From the NCBI RefSeq assembly GCF_014646935.1, contig NZ_BMOF01000001.1, positions 1 through 64,000 on the forward strand: DNA of 64,000 nucleotides. The letters are read 5' to 3'. Below the pieces are notes generated by a model. It saw only the letters and a list, made by a program, of their open reading frames with translations, was not told where the DNA came from and made no database searches. How positions within the stretch are numbered: position 1 is the stretch's first letter; each line of letters starts with the position of its first letter. Shown in pieces: positions 8,167 to 16,287 of the stretch. Source of the stretch: Calditerricola satsumensis. Its GTDB lineage: Bacteria; Bacillota; Bacilli; Calditerricolales; Calditerricolaceae. Position numbers and translations under genes: made by a program.

Positions 8167-8702
8167 GCGTCAAGGTGTCTGCCGTGCAGGGGGAAAGCCC
8201 GCTTGGCCCCATCGCCGTGCTGGCAACGGCCGAGGGGGTGTGTTGGGTCGACTTTGACAACCTTGCGGCGGCGAAGGCGGCCTTTGCCCGCTATGCCGCG
8301 CGATGGATGGGCCAACCGGTATGGACGGAGGCGCCGCATCCTGCCGCGGTCGCCACCCTCACCCAGTTGCGTGAATATTTCGATGGAAAGCGGCAGGCGT
8401 TTGACGTGCCTCTCGTGCTGCACGGGACCGCCTTTCAAAAGCGGGTGTGGCACGAGTTGATGCGCATTCCGTACGGGCATGTCGTATCCTATCAAGAGAT
8501 CGCCCGGCGCCTCGGTCACCCGCGGGCGGTGCGGGCGGTCGGCCAGGCGGTGGGCCGCAACCCGCTTGCCATCCTTGTGCCCTGCCACCGCGTGGTGGGG
8601 GCCGACGGTTCCCTGGTCGGCTATGCGTCGGGACTGGAGCGCAAGCGGTGGCTCCTTGTGCGGGAAGGGGCATGGCCGCTCGACGTGTCGGCGCGGGCTT
8701 GA
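8163..8702 (+). CDS. ogt: methylated-DNA--protein-cysteine methyltransferase
   Basis: Repairs O6-alkylguanine by transferring the alkyl group to its own cysteine. The 179-residue protein has the RNase H-like N-terminal domain and the DNA-binding and active-site domain with GTAFQKRVWHELMRIPYG, VSYQEIARRLG, the PCHRVV motif (C141) and GYASGLERKRWLL. ATG overlaps the queG stop. A gap of about 150 bases follows before the hsp20 gene. Confidence 0.94.
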   Translation: MSVKVSAVQGESPLGPIAVLATAEGVCWVDFDNLAAAKAAFARYAARWMGQPVWTEAPHPAAVATLTQLREYFDGKRQAFDVPLVLHGTAFQKRVWHELMRIPYGHVVSYQEIARRLGHPRAVRAVGQAVGRNPLAILVPCHRVVGADGSLVGYASGLERKRWLLVREGAWPLDVSARA

Positions 8703-8856
8703 GAAGGGGGGCACCGTCCGGCACCGCCTCCGTGTGCGACGCGCCCGCCCTCCAGATGGGATCAGGGGTCTTCGGCGACGTATGGTTTTGGGGGGTGGTG
8801 CGGAAACTAGACGGTGGCACCCGCTGCCGAACACCATCAAGCGGAGGGATGGAGCC

Positions 8857-9291
8857 ATGGCGCTGTTGCCGTACGAGCCGTTCCGCCAGATCGACGACTG
8901 GCGGCGCGGACTTGTCCGCCTGTTCGACGAGGGCTTTTGGAAGGAGATGTTTGCTCCCGTCGGACCGCGCGTCGACGTCTACGAGACGCCGGAGGACGTG
9001 GTGGTCCAATGCGAAATCCCCGGCCTGGTAAAACAGGACGACGTCTCCATCACGGTGGACAACAACCAGCTGACCATCGCCGGGGTGATCAAGCGCCAGA
9101 CCGAAACCACCGACGACCGCAACCTGTACCGACAAGAGCGGTTTTACGGCCGCTTCAGCCGTACCCTTACCCTGCCGGCGCCGGTGCAGGAGGAAAACGT
9201 CCGCGCCACGTATAAAAACGGGATTTTGGAGATTCGCCTGCCGAAAGCCAAATCCGACCGCGGCCGGCGGATTCCGATTGAGTTTCAATAA
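8857..9291 (+). CDS. Hsp20 small heat-shock protein
   Basis: ATP-independent holdase chaperone. The 144-residue protein has an alpha-crystallin domain: RVDVYETPEDVVVQCEIPGLVKQDDVSITVDNNQLTIAG, the ERFYGRFSRTLTLP strand pair, the ATYKNGILEIRLPK motif, and an I-P-I tail motif (RRIPIEFQ) that bridges oligomers. ATG at 8857 after GCGGAGGG and GGAG. I saw no CIRCE inverted repeat upstream, so control by HrcA is not indicated. A strong terminator follows. Confidence 0.93.
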   Translation: MALLPYEPFRQIDDWRRGLVRLFDEGFWKEMFAPVGPRVDVYETPEDVVVQCEIPGLVKQDDVSITVDNNQLTIAGVIKRQTETTDDRNLYRQERFYGRFSRTLTLPAPVQEENVRATYKNGILEIRLPKAKSDRGRRIPIEFQ

Positions 9292-9309
9292 CCCTTTTGC
9301 TTTTGCGGA

Positions 9310-9338
9310 AGCGCCCGCAGCAAGCCGGGCGCTTTTTG
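9310..9338 (+). terminator. intrinsic terminator after hsp20
   Basis: Stem AGCGCCCG/CGGGCGCT with an eight-base loop followed by five T. Confidence 0.9.
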
Positions 9339-9385
9339 TGTGTCCGCAAAAGGGACAAACCTTTTCGGGATCACGGAATATTTTG

Positions 9386-9391
9386 TATAAT
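9386..9391 (+). promoter_or_regulatory. -10 element upstream of the 9432 gene
   Basis: A consensus TATAAT in an AT-rich patch between the hsp20 terminator and the next gene. The -35 is weak (TTTTCG-like about 18 bases upstream), so only the -10 is supported. Confidence 0.5.
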
Positions 9392-9431
9392 GTTATCAAA
9401 CCCGTTTTATCCATTTAAGGAGGAATCCGTT

Positions 9432-9887
9432 GTGCGTTGGTGGGGAATGCGCGAACTGCTGGTCGATCCGATATGCTTGCGGTACGGAGGGCGTCTGGCA
9501 GCCGTGAACGCGGGGGTGTCGGCGCTCATCCTTGGGGGGTTGTGGACAGCGGTGTTGGCGTTTCCCGGCCCGCGTGTTCCTTGGATCGAGTTCGCTTTTG
9601 GCGCCGCGTTGTTTCTCGCCGCGTGGATTCTTTTCGTGCGCCGGTTGCCGCCGTTGGACCGCTCGCGGATCCGTGCCATTGGGATCTGGGGCACTGCGCC
9701 GTTTTGGGCGGTCGGGATCACCGGTTCGATTGCCGCAATCCTTTTGGCGGCGGGCGGGTTTCGCCCGGCCAGCGTTTTCGCCTACGGCGTGTTGTCCGCT
9801 TTGGCAATGGGGTTGGGTCTGGCGTGCTGGATCGTCGTTGCGGTTCTTGGGGGACGGAACGAGGCCGGTGCCGAGCCGCCCAGGTAA
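9432..9887 (+). CDS. four-helix integral membrane protein, unknown function
   Basis: About 151 residues with four predicted membrane helices (AAVNAGVSALILGGLWTAV, FAFGAALFLAAWILF, FWAVGITGSIAAILLAAGG, FAYGVLSALAMGLGLACWIVV). GTG at 9432 has AAGGAGG eight bases upstream, and a TATAAT lies about 40 bases upstream, so it probably has its own promoter. I recognise no family motif. It sits alone between hsp20 and an amidase-domain gene. Confidence 0.7.
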   Translation: MRWWGMRELLVDPICLRYGGRLAAVNAGVSALILGGLWTAVLAFPGPRVPWIEFAFGAALFLAAWILFVRRLPPLDRSRIRAIGIWGTAPFWAVGITGSIAAILLAAGGFRPASVFAYGVLSALAMGLGLACWIVVAVLGGRNEAGAEPPR

Positions 9888-10021
9888 CGCACGGGATGTT
9901 CGGGGCCCTTCGGATCAGTTTCATTCGTCCCCTTTTTCGCGGTTCAGGCGACTCTCCCCTCCGCATAGGCTGATCCCAAGGATTACGGTCAACGGATCGC
10001 TTGGAAAAGGAGAGGGCCGTG

Positions 10022-11011
10022 ATGAAGCGGTGGACAGAAGCGTGGAACGCCTACGTGCGGGCGCGCGCGGCGGCGTGGCGCACGGGAGCGTTTGATGGGC
10101 TCGAGCCGCTGTACGCGGATCCGGCCCCGTGGCGACGCGAGCAGGAGCGGTGGGAGCGGATTGCCGCCCAGCGACGGGAGCGGGGGTTGGTGCCGGTTAC
10201 CGGCGGGGAATGGCCGGTGCGGATGCGCGTGGAGCACGAAGGCGGGGAGACGGTGGCGGTGACCGCGCGGCTGTTTCGCCGGCTCGTGTGGCGGGCCGGA
10301 TGGCGCGAATGGGTCGAGGAGGGCATCGAGGAGCGGACGGTGCATCTGGTCCGCGTGGGCAAGCGATGGGCCGTGGTGGGCGATGAGGTGCTCGGTGTGG
10401 AGGGACGGGGAGGGACGCGGAACCGATCGGGGCATCGCCAACCGGCGGCGGGATTCGTACTGGCGGTGGACGAGAGGGCCAGGAACACCACTCTTGCGGT
10501 GCCGGTGCGCCAGAACGCGCCCGCGTACGACCGCGAAGCGGCCGTGGCCTATGCCGAGCGATGGTGGAACGGCTACAACCCGCGCTTTCGCCGCTTTGCC
10601 GATGACTGCACCAATTTCCTCTCCCAGTGCCTTCTCGCCGGCGGCGCGCCGATGCGCGACACGGGAAACCGCGCCACCGGCTGGTGGTACCGCTGGACCG
10701 GCGCCCACCTGTGGAGCTACAGCTGGGCTGTGGCCAACAGCCTGCGCTGGTATTTGCCCATCGGCCACCGCGGCCTGCGCGGCATTCCCGTGGAGAATCC
10801 GCGGGAGCTTTTGCCGGGCGACGTCATCTGTTACGACTTCGAGGGCGACGGCCGCTGGAACCACACGACGCTTGTCGTGGCCAAGGACGGGCAGGGGATG
10901 CCCCTTGTCAACGCCCACACGACGAACAGCCGCCGTCGCTATTGGGATTACCGCGATTCCTACGCTTGGACGCCCCAATGCCGATATGCCTTCTTTCGCA
11001 TTTCCGTTTGA
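10022..11011 (+). CDS. amidase-domain protein (Amidase_6 type)
   Basis: A 329-residue protein whose C-terminal half matches the putative amidase domain of Bacillota (NlpC/P60-related cysteine hydrolase fold). Visible: AVAYAERWWNGYNPRFRRFADDCTNFLSQC with the candidate nucleophile Cys, WYRWTGAHLWSYSWAVANSLRWYL, LLPGDVICYDFEGDGRWNHTTLVV with the candidate His, and a late HTTNSRRRYWDY. The N-terminal 150 residues are charged and helical. No signal peptide is apparent, although family members often act on the cell wall. ATG at 10022 with AAAGGAG nine bases upstream. A terminator follows. The substrate is unknown. Confidence 0.82.
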   Translation: MKRWTEAWNAYVRARAAAWRTGAFDGLEPLYADPAPWRREQERWERIAAQRRERGLVPVTGGEWPVRMRVEHEGGETVAVTARLFRRLVWRAGWREWVEEGIEERTVHLVRVGKRWAVVGDEVLGVEGRGGTRNRSGHRQPAAGFVLAVDERARNTTLAVPVRQNAPAYDREAAVAYAERWWNGYNPRFRRFADDCTNFLSQCLLAGGAPMRDTGNRATGWWYRWTGAHLWSYSWAVANSLRWYLPIGHRGLRGIPVENPRELLPGDVICYDFEGDGRWNHTTLVVAKDGQGMPLVNAHTTNSRRRYWDYRDSYAWTPQCRYAFFRISV

Positions 11012-11033
11012 CCCGTTGGGGTGACAAAGGCGC

Positions 11034-11075
11034 GAGCCCCCGGAGCGGTCCATGCCGGCAGCCGGGGGCTCTTTT
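11034..11075 (+). terminator. intrinsic terminator after the amidase gene
   Basis: GAGCCCCCGG at 11034-11043 pairs with CCGGGGGCTC at 11062-11071, followed by TTTTC. Confidence 0.85.
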
Positions 11076-11122
11076 CGTGCCGGCGAGGCTTTCCCGCCTC
11101 ACCGGCGATTTTCGGTTTCGTT

Positions 11123-11782
11123 CTAGGTGCCGAGGGGGGGATCCACTTCCACGTTCACCTGCTGGGGAACCACAACGGTCATGCGCAAAAAGGAAGCGCG
11201 ATGGACAATTCCCTGTTTTTCCGGAGGCCTTCGGATGGTGACGTACATCGTGTCGCCAACGGTTCGGACGGAGACGATTTCCTCTGCACGCACGGGGGCG
11301 GTCGCTTCCTCCGGCAACGTCTGCGTGGTGCAGGTTCCGAAGAGGTGCAGCTCGTTCGTTTTGCCTTTTTCCAGGCGGATGGCATTGTGTTCGGGATTGA
11401 GCAGGACGATCCGGGAAACGCCAGCGGGAATGTCTTTCTGTAAGGGTGTGACGTCTCGGCTGACCTCCACCAGGGTGACGGCTTGCCGGATTTCCTCCAA
11501 CAATCCCGTGGAGGCGAAAAGCAGCAGGATCGTGCCCGCGAAACCGATGATCCCCACCAGGAACAAGCTGAAGAGATCGTAGCGGATCACGGGCTGCCCG
11601 TGTTTGGAAAGAAACAGATACCCCAGGATCTCCAGCCCGAGCAGGACGAAGATGAGGGGCCACCAGAGTTGGAAGACCCGCACGATATCCTTTTCCGCAA
11701 CCTGCGCAATCAGGATGAGGATGCCCACGGCCACGAACGAAAGGCCCAGGGAAAGGGTGCCGACGCGCCATCGTTCCCTCAT
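11123..11782 (-). CDS. LiaF/LiaI-like membrane protein of the ECF operon
   Basis: A 219-residue protein with an N-terminal block of four membrane helices (LSLGLSFVAVGILILIAQV, WWPLIFVLLGLEILGYLFL, DLFSLFLVGIIGFAGTILLLFA) and a soluble C-terminal beta-rich domain (PAGVSRIVLLNPEHNAIRLE, RMTVVVPQQVNVEVD). This resembles LiaF/YvlB-type proteins linked to cell-envelope stress. Its ATG overlaps the stop of the upstream gene by four bases, and it is the last gene of the operon 13883-11123. It probably senses or modulates membrane state. Function inferred from architecture only. Confidence 0.7.
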   Translation of the reverse strand: MRERWRVGTLSLGLSFVAVGILILIAQVAEKDIVRVFQLWWPLIFVLLGLEILGYLFLSKHGQPVIRYDLFSLFLVGIIGFAGTILLLFASTGLLEEIRQAVTLVEVSRDVTPLQKDIPAGVSRIVLLNPEHNAIRLEKGKTNELHLFGTCTTQTLPEEATAPVRAEEIVSVRTVGDTMYVTIRRPPEKQGIVHRASFLRMTVVVPQQVNVEVDPPLGT

Positions 11783-12843
11783 GATGGTTCCCCCTTTTTC
11801 TGGCGAGATCCAATGAGCAACCGGATGCCGCCTCCGATCAGGAGCAAGGCGACGACCGTGATTTGGAAATGGTGTTCAAACCAATACGTCAGGTGAAGAT
11901 CGGGATACCACTGCTCCAGAACAGGCAAGGCCACGCGATCAAACAGGTAAAACAGGCCGAGGGCCAGCAGGGTGATGCCGACCCATTTCTGATGGTGGGC
12001 CAGAACGTTCACGACCGGTACATCGTCCAGCACTTGCCGGCGGTATTTGCTGATTTGCTGCAGTGCGTCGAAAAAGCTGAAGAACCAAAGCAAGGGAATG
12101 AGGAACAGAAAGAGCGAGATCCGCAACGTGTCCAACAGGTAGAGGGAGCCCAAAAACGCCGCCATCAGCTGCAATCCGCGCCGCTGCTGCCCCAGGTACA
12201 TGTGTCCGGCACCGGGAAACACGGCCAATAACGTGGCCACCATCCCACTTTTCCGTCCCTCTTCGCGAAACGCTTCGAGTTCCTCGAAAATGCTTTTGTC
12301 CGCCAGTGCCTCCCCGCGGCTTTTTTGGTCCAACAGCCGGACAGCGTCAAACAATCCGAACAGCCAGATCACCGGAAGCAAACACAGCAGCACAAGAAAA
12401 ACCGCATTTTTCGTCACAAGGACGAGGAAAACCACCATGGTGATCAGCCCGAAAAAACTGCCGAGCAAGGTCAGGCCGCGGTTCATCAGTCCCATCTGAA
12501 GATGGCCGAGACCGGGTATCAACGACAGCAGAAGGACGGTGCTCCGCTCTTCCGCGTCGAAAGAGCCAGGCCCTTGCTGTGCGTGTCCGTGCGCCGACGG
12601 CAGGCGGGTGAGGAGCGTGATGATCATGTCCAGCAGGTTGACGGCATACAGGACGAAAGCGGCGAGAACCCCCAGGAAGAAGAATTGGCCCATGTTGGTG
12701 GCCACGGCCAGCAAAAGGCCCGCTCCCAGCACCCCGAAAAACCCGATCCCATACAGCACGGCCCGTGCCTTCCGGTTCAGATACGCGTGGCCCACGCCGG
12801 GGATAAAGGCGAGCAAAAAGGCGATGAGACCGTTTTTCTTCAA
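11779..12843 (-). CDS. multi-pass membrane protein with three TM2-like repeats
   Basis: A 354-residue protein built of three repeats of roughly 100 residues. Each begins with a P-G-x-G-H motif followed by a short polar turn and a helix: PGVGH at residue 15, PGLGH at 110, PGAGH at 210. Each ends with a similar aromatic/aspartate segment (LYAVNLLD, LFDAVRLLD, FFDALQQIS). The PGxGHxY core is that of TM2-type domains, normally present once. A further C-terminal hairpin follows. It lies between the anti-sigma gene and the LiaF-like gene in one operon, so a role in envelope sensing is likely but unproven. Confidence 0.75.
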   Translation of the reverse strand: MKKNGLIAFLLAFIPGVGHAYLNRKARAVLYGIGFFGVLGAGLLLAVATNMGQFFFLGVLAAFVLYAVNLLDMIITLLTRLPSAHGHAQQGPGSFDAEERSTVLLLSLIPGLGHLQMGLMNRGLTLLGSFFGLITMVVFLVLVTKNAVFLVLLCLLPVIWLFGLFDAVRLLDQKSRGEALADKSIFEELEAFREEGRKSGMVATLLAVFPGAGHMYLGQQRRGLQLMAAFLGSLYLLDTLRISLFLFLIPLLWFFSFFDALQQISKYRRQVLDDVPVVNVLAHHQKWVGITLLALGLFYLFDRVALPVLEQWYPDLHLTYWFEHHFQITVVALLLIGGGIRLLIGSRQKKGEPS

Positions 12844-12876
12844 ATCCGGTAACCTCCCTTTCCGTTCGTTGCGCCG

Positions 12877-13308
12877 TTAGTTCACGTCCTGCACGCGGGA
12901 GAATGTCTCGAGCAGCGAGACGATTTTCGCCATCAGGGTGTCGGTCAGGGAAACCCCCGTTTCCGTCGCCGTCCATTGGGCTAACTGGGCCGAACCGTCC
13001 AACAGGTCCTGAAACACGCCGGAAGCGAGCAAAAGGAGCGTGAGGGAAGCCGCAAACGCATACCGGATGAGAACGTGGTCCCAAAACCGCGATCGGCTCG
13101 GCGCAATCCGCTGCATCACGCGTTGTGTCAGTTGGTGGGGTGCAGGCAATCCGGGAAGTTCCGCTTCCCATTCTTCTACGCTGCGGATGAACTGCTCCAG
13201 ACACTGTTCGCAACTATACAGGTGCCGTTCCATTTCGTCCCGCCTTGCGTCAGAAAGCTCGCCATGGACATATTCCCTCCATGCTGCAGCGGAGAAGTGC
13301 GTTACCAA
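12877..13308 (-). CDS. anti-sigma factor with zinc-binding N-terminus
   Basis: Anti-sigma factor for the adjacent ECF sigma. The N-terminal domain carries the ZAS-type zinc motif H-x3-C-x2-C (RHLYSCEQC) and one membrane helix (FAASLTLLLLASGVF) anchors it, with a C-terminal extracytoplasmic segment of about 45 residues. TTG at 13308 was chosen because AAGGAGG lies seven bases upstream and the start overlaps the sigma stop codon by seven bases, a coupling arrangement. An in-frame ATG at 13341 would overlap the sigma gene by 40 bases. Confidence 0.83.
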   Translation of the reverse strand: MVTHFSAAAWREYVHGELSDARRDEMERHLYSCEQCLEQFIRSVEEWEAELPGLPAPHQLTQRVMQRIAPSRSRFWDHVLIRYAFAASLTLLLLASGVFQDLLDGSAQLAQWTATETGVSLTDTLMAKIVSLLETFSRVQDVN

Positions 13309-13883
13309 AACTCTTCCTCCTTCCAATGCCGGCGTATCCACTGTTTCGCCCTGTACAAACGGGCTTCCACGCTCTTGACGGCCAGTCCCGTCTCCTCGGC
13401 GATTTCCTTGTAGGATTTCTCCTGGAAGTAGTACGCCTTGATCACATCCCGGTACGCCGCGGGGAGTTCCTCGACCCGTTTGCGGACCAGAGAGGCCTGT
13501 TCCCGCGTGGCCACGTTTTCTCCCACGGCATCCCGGACGGGCTCTCTCCCTTCCCCGAAATCGTCACGACCTTCCGCCGCGAGCTGCTCTTCCTTCCCTC
13601 GTGATCGTTTTCGCTTGTAATCCAGCGCTTTGTTTACGGCGATGCGAGCCATCCATGTTTTCAGCCCCCTGCCCTCGTAACGGGAAAGGGAGAGGAAAAT
13701 TTGGACAAACGCTTCCTGCAGCACATCTTCCGCATCCTCGGGATGGCGGAGGATGGCATACACGAGTCGGTACAGTTCATCTCGGTACCGGTTGATCAAC
13801 AGGGCGTACTTCTCCCGGTCGCCGTTGAGGATTGCTTGGATGAGCTGGTCCTCGCAAATGTTCTCCTCCCCCCCTCTCTCCAC
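13302..13883 (-). CDS. ECF sigma factor (SigW-like group)
   Basis: Alternative RNA polymerase sigma factor with regions 2 and 4 only. Region 2: YRDELYRLVYAILRHPEDAEDVLQEAFVQIFLSL and TWMARIAVNKALDYKRK. Region 4: ELPAAYRDVIKAYYFQEKSYKEIAEETGLAVKSVEARLYRAKQWIR. About 193 residues from a GTG at 13883; a better placed ribosome site (GGGGGGAGGAG) would favour an unusual ATT start at 13859. It heads a four-gene operon with its anti-sigma factor and two membrane proteins. No convincing autoregulated ECF promoter was found in the 190 bases upstream. Confidence 0.9.
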   Translation of the reverse strand: MERGGEENICEDQLIQAILNGDREKYALLINRYRDELYRLVYAILRHPEDAEDVLQEAFVQIFLSLSRYEGRGLKTWMARIAVNKALDYKRKRSRGKEEQLAAEGRDDFGEGREPVRDAVGENVATREQASLVRKRVEELPAAYRDVIKAYYFQEKSYKEIAEETGLAVKSVEARLYRAKQWIRRHWKEEEFW

Positions 13884-14020
13884 TAAACATAGACGATGGC
13901 ATATGCTGTTTCCCCTGCATCAAGGCAGAAGGCGTACGCAAAAATTTTGTGCGGAAGGGTGACCGGGGAAAAGGAGGAGGACCGGGATTTCGGCTTTGCA
14001 TCCGATGCGCGTTGCGCGCG

Positions 14021-14032
14021 CTATGCTATAAT
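14021..14032 (+). promoter_or_regulatory. extended -10 promoter of trmL
   Basis: ATGCTATAAT gives TG-n-TATAAT, an extended -10, about 50 bases before the trmL start. No good -35 at the right distance. Confidence 0.6.
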
Positions 14033-14080
14033 GGGCAGGGAAAGGCGTGACGCTCATCGTTTTCCATGGGGCGAGGGACC

Positions 14081-14545
14081 ATGCCGTTTCACATCGTGCT
14101 TGTCGAACCGGAAATCCCGTACAACACCGGCAACATTGCCCGCACGTGTGCGGTGACCGGCGCCACGCTGCACCTCGTCAAGCCGCTCGGGTTCTCCCTC
14201 GACGACCGGTACCTCCGGCGCGCGGGGCTGGATTACTGGTCGGAAGTGGACGTGCGCGTGCACGAATCGTTGGCCGATCTGCAGGCCCAGTATCCGAACG
14301 GGCGCTTTTTCTACACCACAACCCGCACCCGGCGCTGGTATACCGATGTGCGGTACCAACCCGGCGATTTTCTGGTCTTCGGGAAAGAGACGGCCGGGCT
14401 GCCGCAGGAACTCCTGGATGCCCATCCGGAGTGGTGCATCCGCATTCCGATGCGCCCCACCTTGCGCTCCCTCAACCTGTCCAATGCGGCGGCCGTCGTC
14501 TTGTATGAGGCCCTGCGGCAGACGGGCTTTCCCGGGCTGGTGTGA
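14081..14545 (+). CDS. trmL: tRNA (cytidine/uridine-34 2'-O)-methyltransferase TrmL
   Basis: SPOUT-class methyltransferase that methylates the 2'-O of the wobble base in tRNA-Leu. The 154-residue protein has the whole family pattern: HIVLVEPEIPYNTGNIARTCA, the middle FGKETAGLP, and the knotted SAM site IPMRPTLRSLNLSNAAAVVLYEALRQ. The second ATG at 14081 is chosen because GGGGCGAGGG lies just before it. A purine-nucleoside phosphorylase gene follows about 75 bases downstream on the same strand. Confidence 0.93.
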   Translation: MPFHIVLVEPEIPYNTGNIARTCAVTGATLHLVKPLGFSLDDRYLRRAGLDYWSEVDVRVHESLADLQAQYPNGRFFYTTTRTRRWYTDVRYQPGDFLVFGKETAGLPQELLDAHPEWCIRIPMRPTLRSLNLSNAAAVVLYEALRQTGFPGLV

Positions 14546-14620
14546 CGTGCGGCGTGACGGCCCCATGGCCGGGCGGCGGCTGCGAACCGTACACCGATGA
14601 GGCAAAAAGGGGGAAAAGCC

Positions 14621-15484
14621 ATGGCACAAGCGATTCCGCGGGTACCGTTTGCCATTATCGGGGGATCGAGCACCTTTTCCATCCGCTTTCCGGAGGATCT
14701 GGGACGGGCGGATGTGGAGGTGCTGGCGGACAATCTGGTGTTTGACACGCCCTATGGGGAAAGCCCGCCCTTCAAGCACGTCTGCTACCGGGACAAGGAG
14801 TTTCTCACGTGCAAGATGCATGGCTGGCGCCCGCCCCACGTGACGCGCGCCGCCGCGTCGCAGCAGGTCTTTTGGGTGTTTCAGCAGGCGGGGGTGAAAA
14901 AGATCTTCGCCGAAGGCGGCGTTGGCTCGATCAACCATCTGCTGGAGCTGCGCGACCTGGTCATTCCCCACGACTACATCGACCAGTCCATGCGCAAGGA
15001 CGTGGGCTTGGGCGGGCCCTACTTGCTCATCATGCGCCAGCCCATTTGCCCGACGCAGGCCGATGCCCTGTACGAGGCGGCCAAGGCGCGGGTGGCCCCG
15101 CTCGGCCGGCACGTGTTCAAGCGGGGCGTCTACGTCAACACCGACGGGCGCCACTTTGAAAGCCCCGCCGAGATCCAGGCCTTCCGCATGTGGGGGGCCG
15201 ACATCGTCGGGCAAAGCATCTGCCCGGAGGTGTACCTGGCTCGGGAGATTGGGGCGTGCTATGCGGGGCTGTACATGGTGGTCAATTACGCCGAGGGGAT
15301 CATCAAGGACTGGGAACACCGCGACCTGGCCGACATCTTCTACAACGAGGCCCACACCATCGGGCATATCCTGCTGGATGCCCTCGAGCGCATTGACGCC
15401 GAGCAGACGGGATGTTCCTGCCCCGATCTGCGCAAGCCGACGCTGCTTGTGGAGTCCAGGGAAGCGCCAGCAAAAAAGCCTTGA
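14621..15484 (+). CDS. MTAP-family purine nucleoside phosphorylase
   Basis: Phosphorolysis of 5'-methylthioadenosine, 6-methylthioinosine or a related nucleoside. The 287-residue protein shows the family elements FAIIGGSSTFSIRFPED, DTPYGESPPFKHV, the KKIFAEGGVGSIN and HDYIDQ segments, ICPTQADALYEAA, and the purine-site GVYVNTDGRHFESPAEIQAFRMWGADIVGQSICPEVYLAREIG. Unlike most MTAPs the phosphate loop is GGSSTF rather than GGSGLY, which could shift substrate preference. ATG at 14621 behind a GGGGGA ribosome site. It ends in a terminator that overlaps its last codons. Confidence 0.85.
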   Translation: MAQAIPRVPFAIIGGSSTFSIRFPEDLGRADVEVLADNLVFDTPYGESPPFKHVCYRDKEFLTCKMHGWRPPHVTRAAASQQVFWVFQQAGVKKIFAEGGVGSINHLLELRDLVIPHDYIDQSMRKDVGLGGPYLLIMRQPICPTQADALYEAAKARVAPLGRHVFKRGVYVNTDGRHFESPAEIQAFRMWGADIVGQSICPEVYLAREIGACYAGLYMVVNYAEGIIKDWEHRDLADIFYNEAHTIGHILLDALERIDAEQTGCSCPDLRKPTLLVESREAPAKKP

Positions 15485-15508
15485 ACGGGTTGTCCGTTCA
15501 AGGCTTTC
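15478..15508. terminator. terminator at the end of the phosphorylase gene, possibly bidirectional
   Basis: GCCTTGAACGG pairs with CCGTTCAAGGC around a five-base loop; TTTCT follows on the plus strand and a run of T (from AAAAAA at 15472-15477) on the minus strand, so it can also stop the leftward peptide gene. Confidence 0.8.
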
Positions 15509-15524
15509 TGCTTGTTCATCGGCC

Positions 15525-15623
15525 TTACAGCCCCCAGGTCTTGTCTTCGTTGTAGCCCGCCGTGAAGATCGCCCACAGGAAAAGCCCCAAGACGACAATC
15601 GGAATAAGCGTTTTCCAAAACAT
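15525..15623 (-). CDS. 32-residue single-pass membrane peptide
   Basis: A very short gene with a strong ribosome site (AAAGGAGG) before its ATG. The peptide starts MFWKTLIPIVVLGLFLWAIF and ends in a short polar tail (TAGYNEDKTWGL), giving one membrane helix with the charged end probably on the outside. It lies between the shared terminator and the DedA gene, on the same strand as dedA and about 70 bases after its stop. The function is unknown; small membrane peptides of this shape often modulate a larger membrane protein. The signal for translation is good, the annotation is otherwise open. Confidence 0.65.
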   Translation of the reverse strand: MFWKTLIPIVVLGLFLWAIFTAGYNEDKTWGL

Positions 15624-15693
15624 GCAAAACTCCTCCTTTCCGTACAGACTCCCGTGACGCGGAAGTTCCTCCCCTATTATACCATCGTGTTCC

Positions 15694-16287
15694 TTAGCCG
15701 GGACGCCGGAACCGCAACACGGCCCAGGTGAGTGCTCCGGCAGCCAGCAGGCCCACGACCAACCACGCGGTTGAACGGTGCAACGTATCCAGCACCGTTT
15801 GCCAGTGATGGCCCAGCCAGCGGCCGAGGGTGACAAAGGTGAAGGCCCATACAAAGGCGCCCGCGTAGGCGTAAAGGGCAAAGGCGCGAAACGGCAGCCG
15901 GGACAAGCCGGCGGTGTACCCCAGCACCTGGCGGACACCGGGCAGGTAGTAACCGATGGGAAGCACAAACTTCCCGAGCCGGGCAAACCAGCGTTCGGCC
16001 AACGCAAGCCGCTGCCGCGTCAACCCGAACTTGGCCCCGTAGCGGTCCAAGAGGGCATACCCGGCGTAGCGGCCCAGGATGTACGTCAAGGTCATGCCGG
16101 TGACGGTGCCCAAGAAAGCGGCAAAAATGGCCGGCCAATAGGCCAGATGGCCTTGGGAGACGAGGAAACCGGCAAAGGTGATCAGCGTTTCATCCGGTGT
16201 GGGAAGGGCGATCAGGCTGAGGGCGAGGATGAGAAAGAGGGCCAGGTAGCCGTAATGGCTGACCAATTCCAAAACGTTTTCCAGCAT
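15694..16287 (-). CDS. DedA-family membrane protein
   Basis: Member of the DedA/SNARE-associated family of inner-membrane proteins (several are lipid-carrier flippases). The 197-residue protein has the family pattern: ALFLILALSLIALPTPDETLITFAGFL, GTVTGMTLTYILGRYAGY with the G-x-x-x-G-R motif, RWFARLGKFVLPIGYYLPGVRQVLGYTAGLSRL with the conserved P-G-V-R, and a last hydrophobic pair. The ribosome site is weak. It is divergent from the GntR regulator of the aromatic cluster. Confidence 0.88.
   Translation of the reverse strand: MLENVLELVSHYGYLALFLILALSLIALPTPDETLITFAGFLVSQGHLAYWPAIFAAFLGTVTGMTLTYILGRYAGYALLDRYGAKFGLTRQRLALAERWFARLGKFVLPIGYYLPGVRQVLGYTAGLSRLPFRAFALYAYAGAFVWAFTFVTLGRWLGHHWQTVLDTLHRSTAWLVVGLLAAGALTWAVLRFRRPG

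Noticed and set aside
8703-8856. Possible CIRCE element before hsp20
   Set aside because: No TTAGCACTC-n9-GAGTGCTAA type inverted repeat is present.
13884-13960. Autoregulatory ECF promoter for the first sigma operon
   Set aside because: A GGAAAC and a CGTC occur but only 12 bases apart, too close for the 16-17 base spacing of this group.
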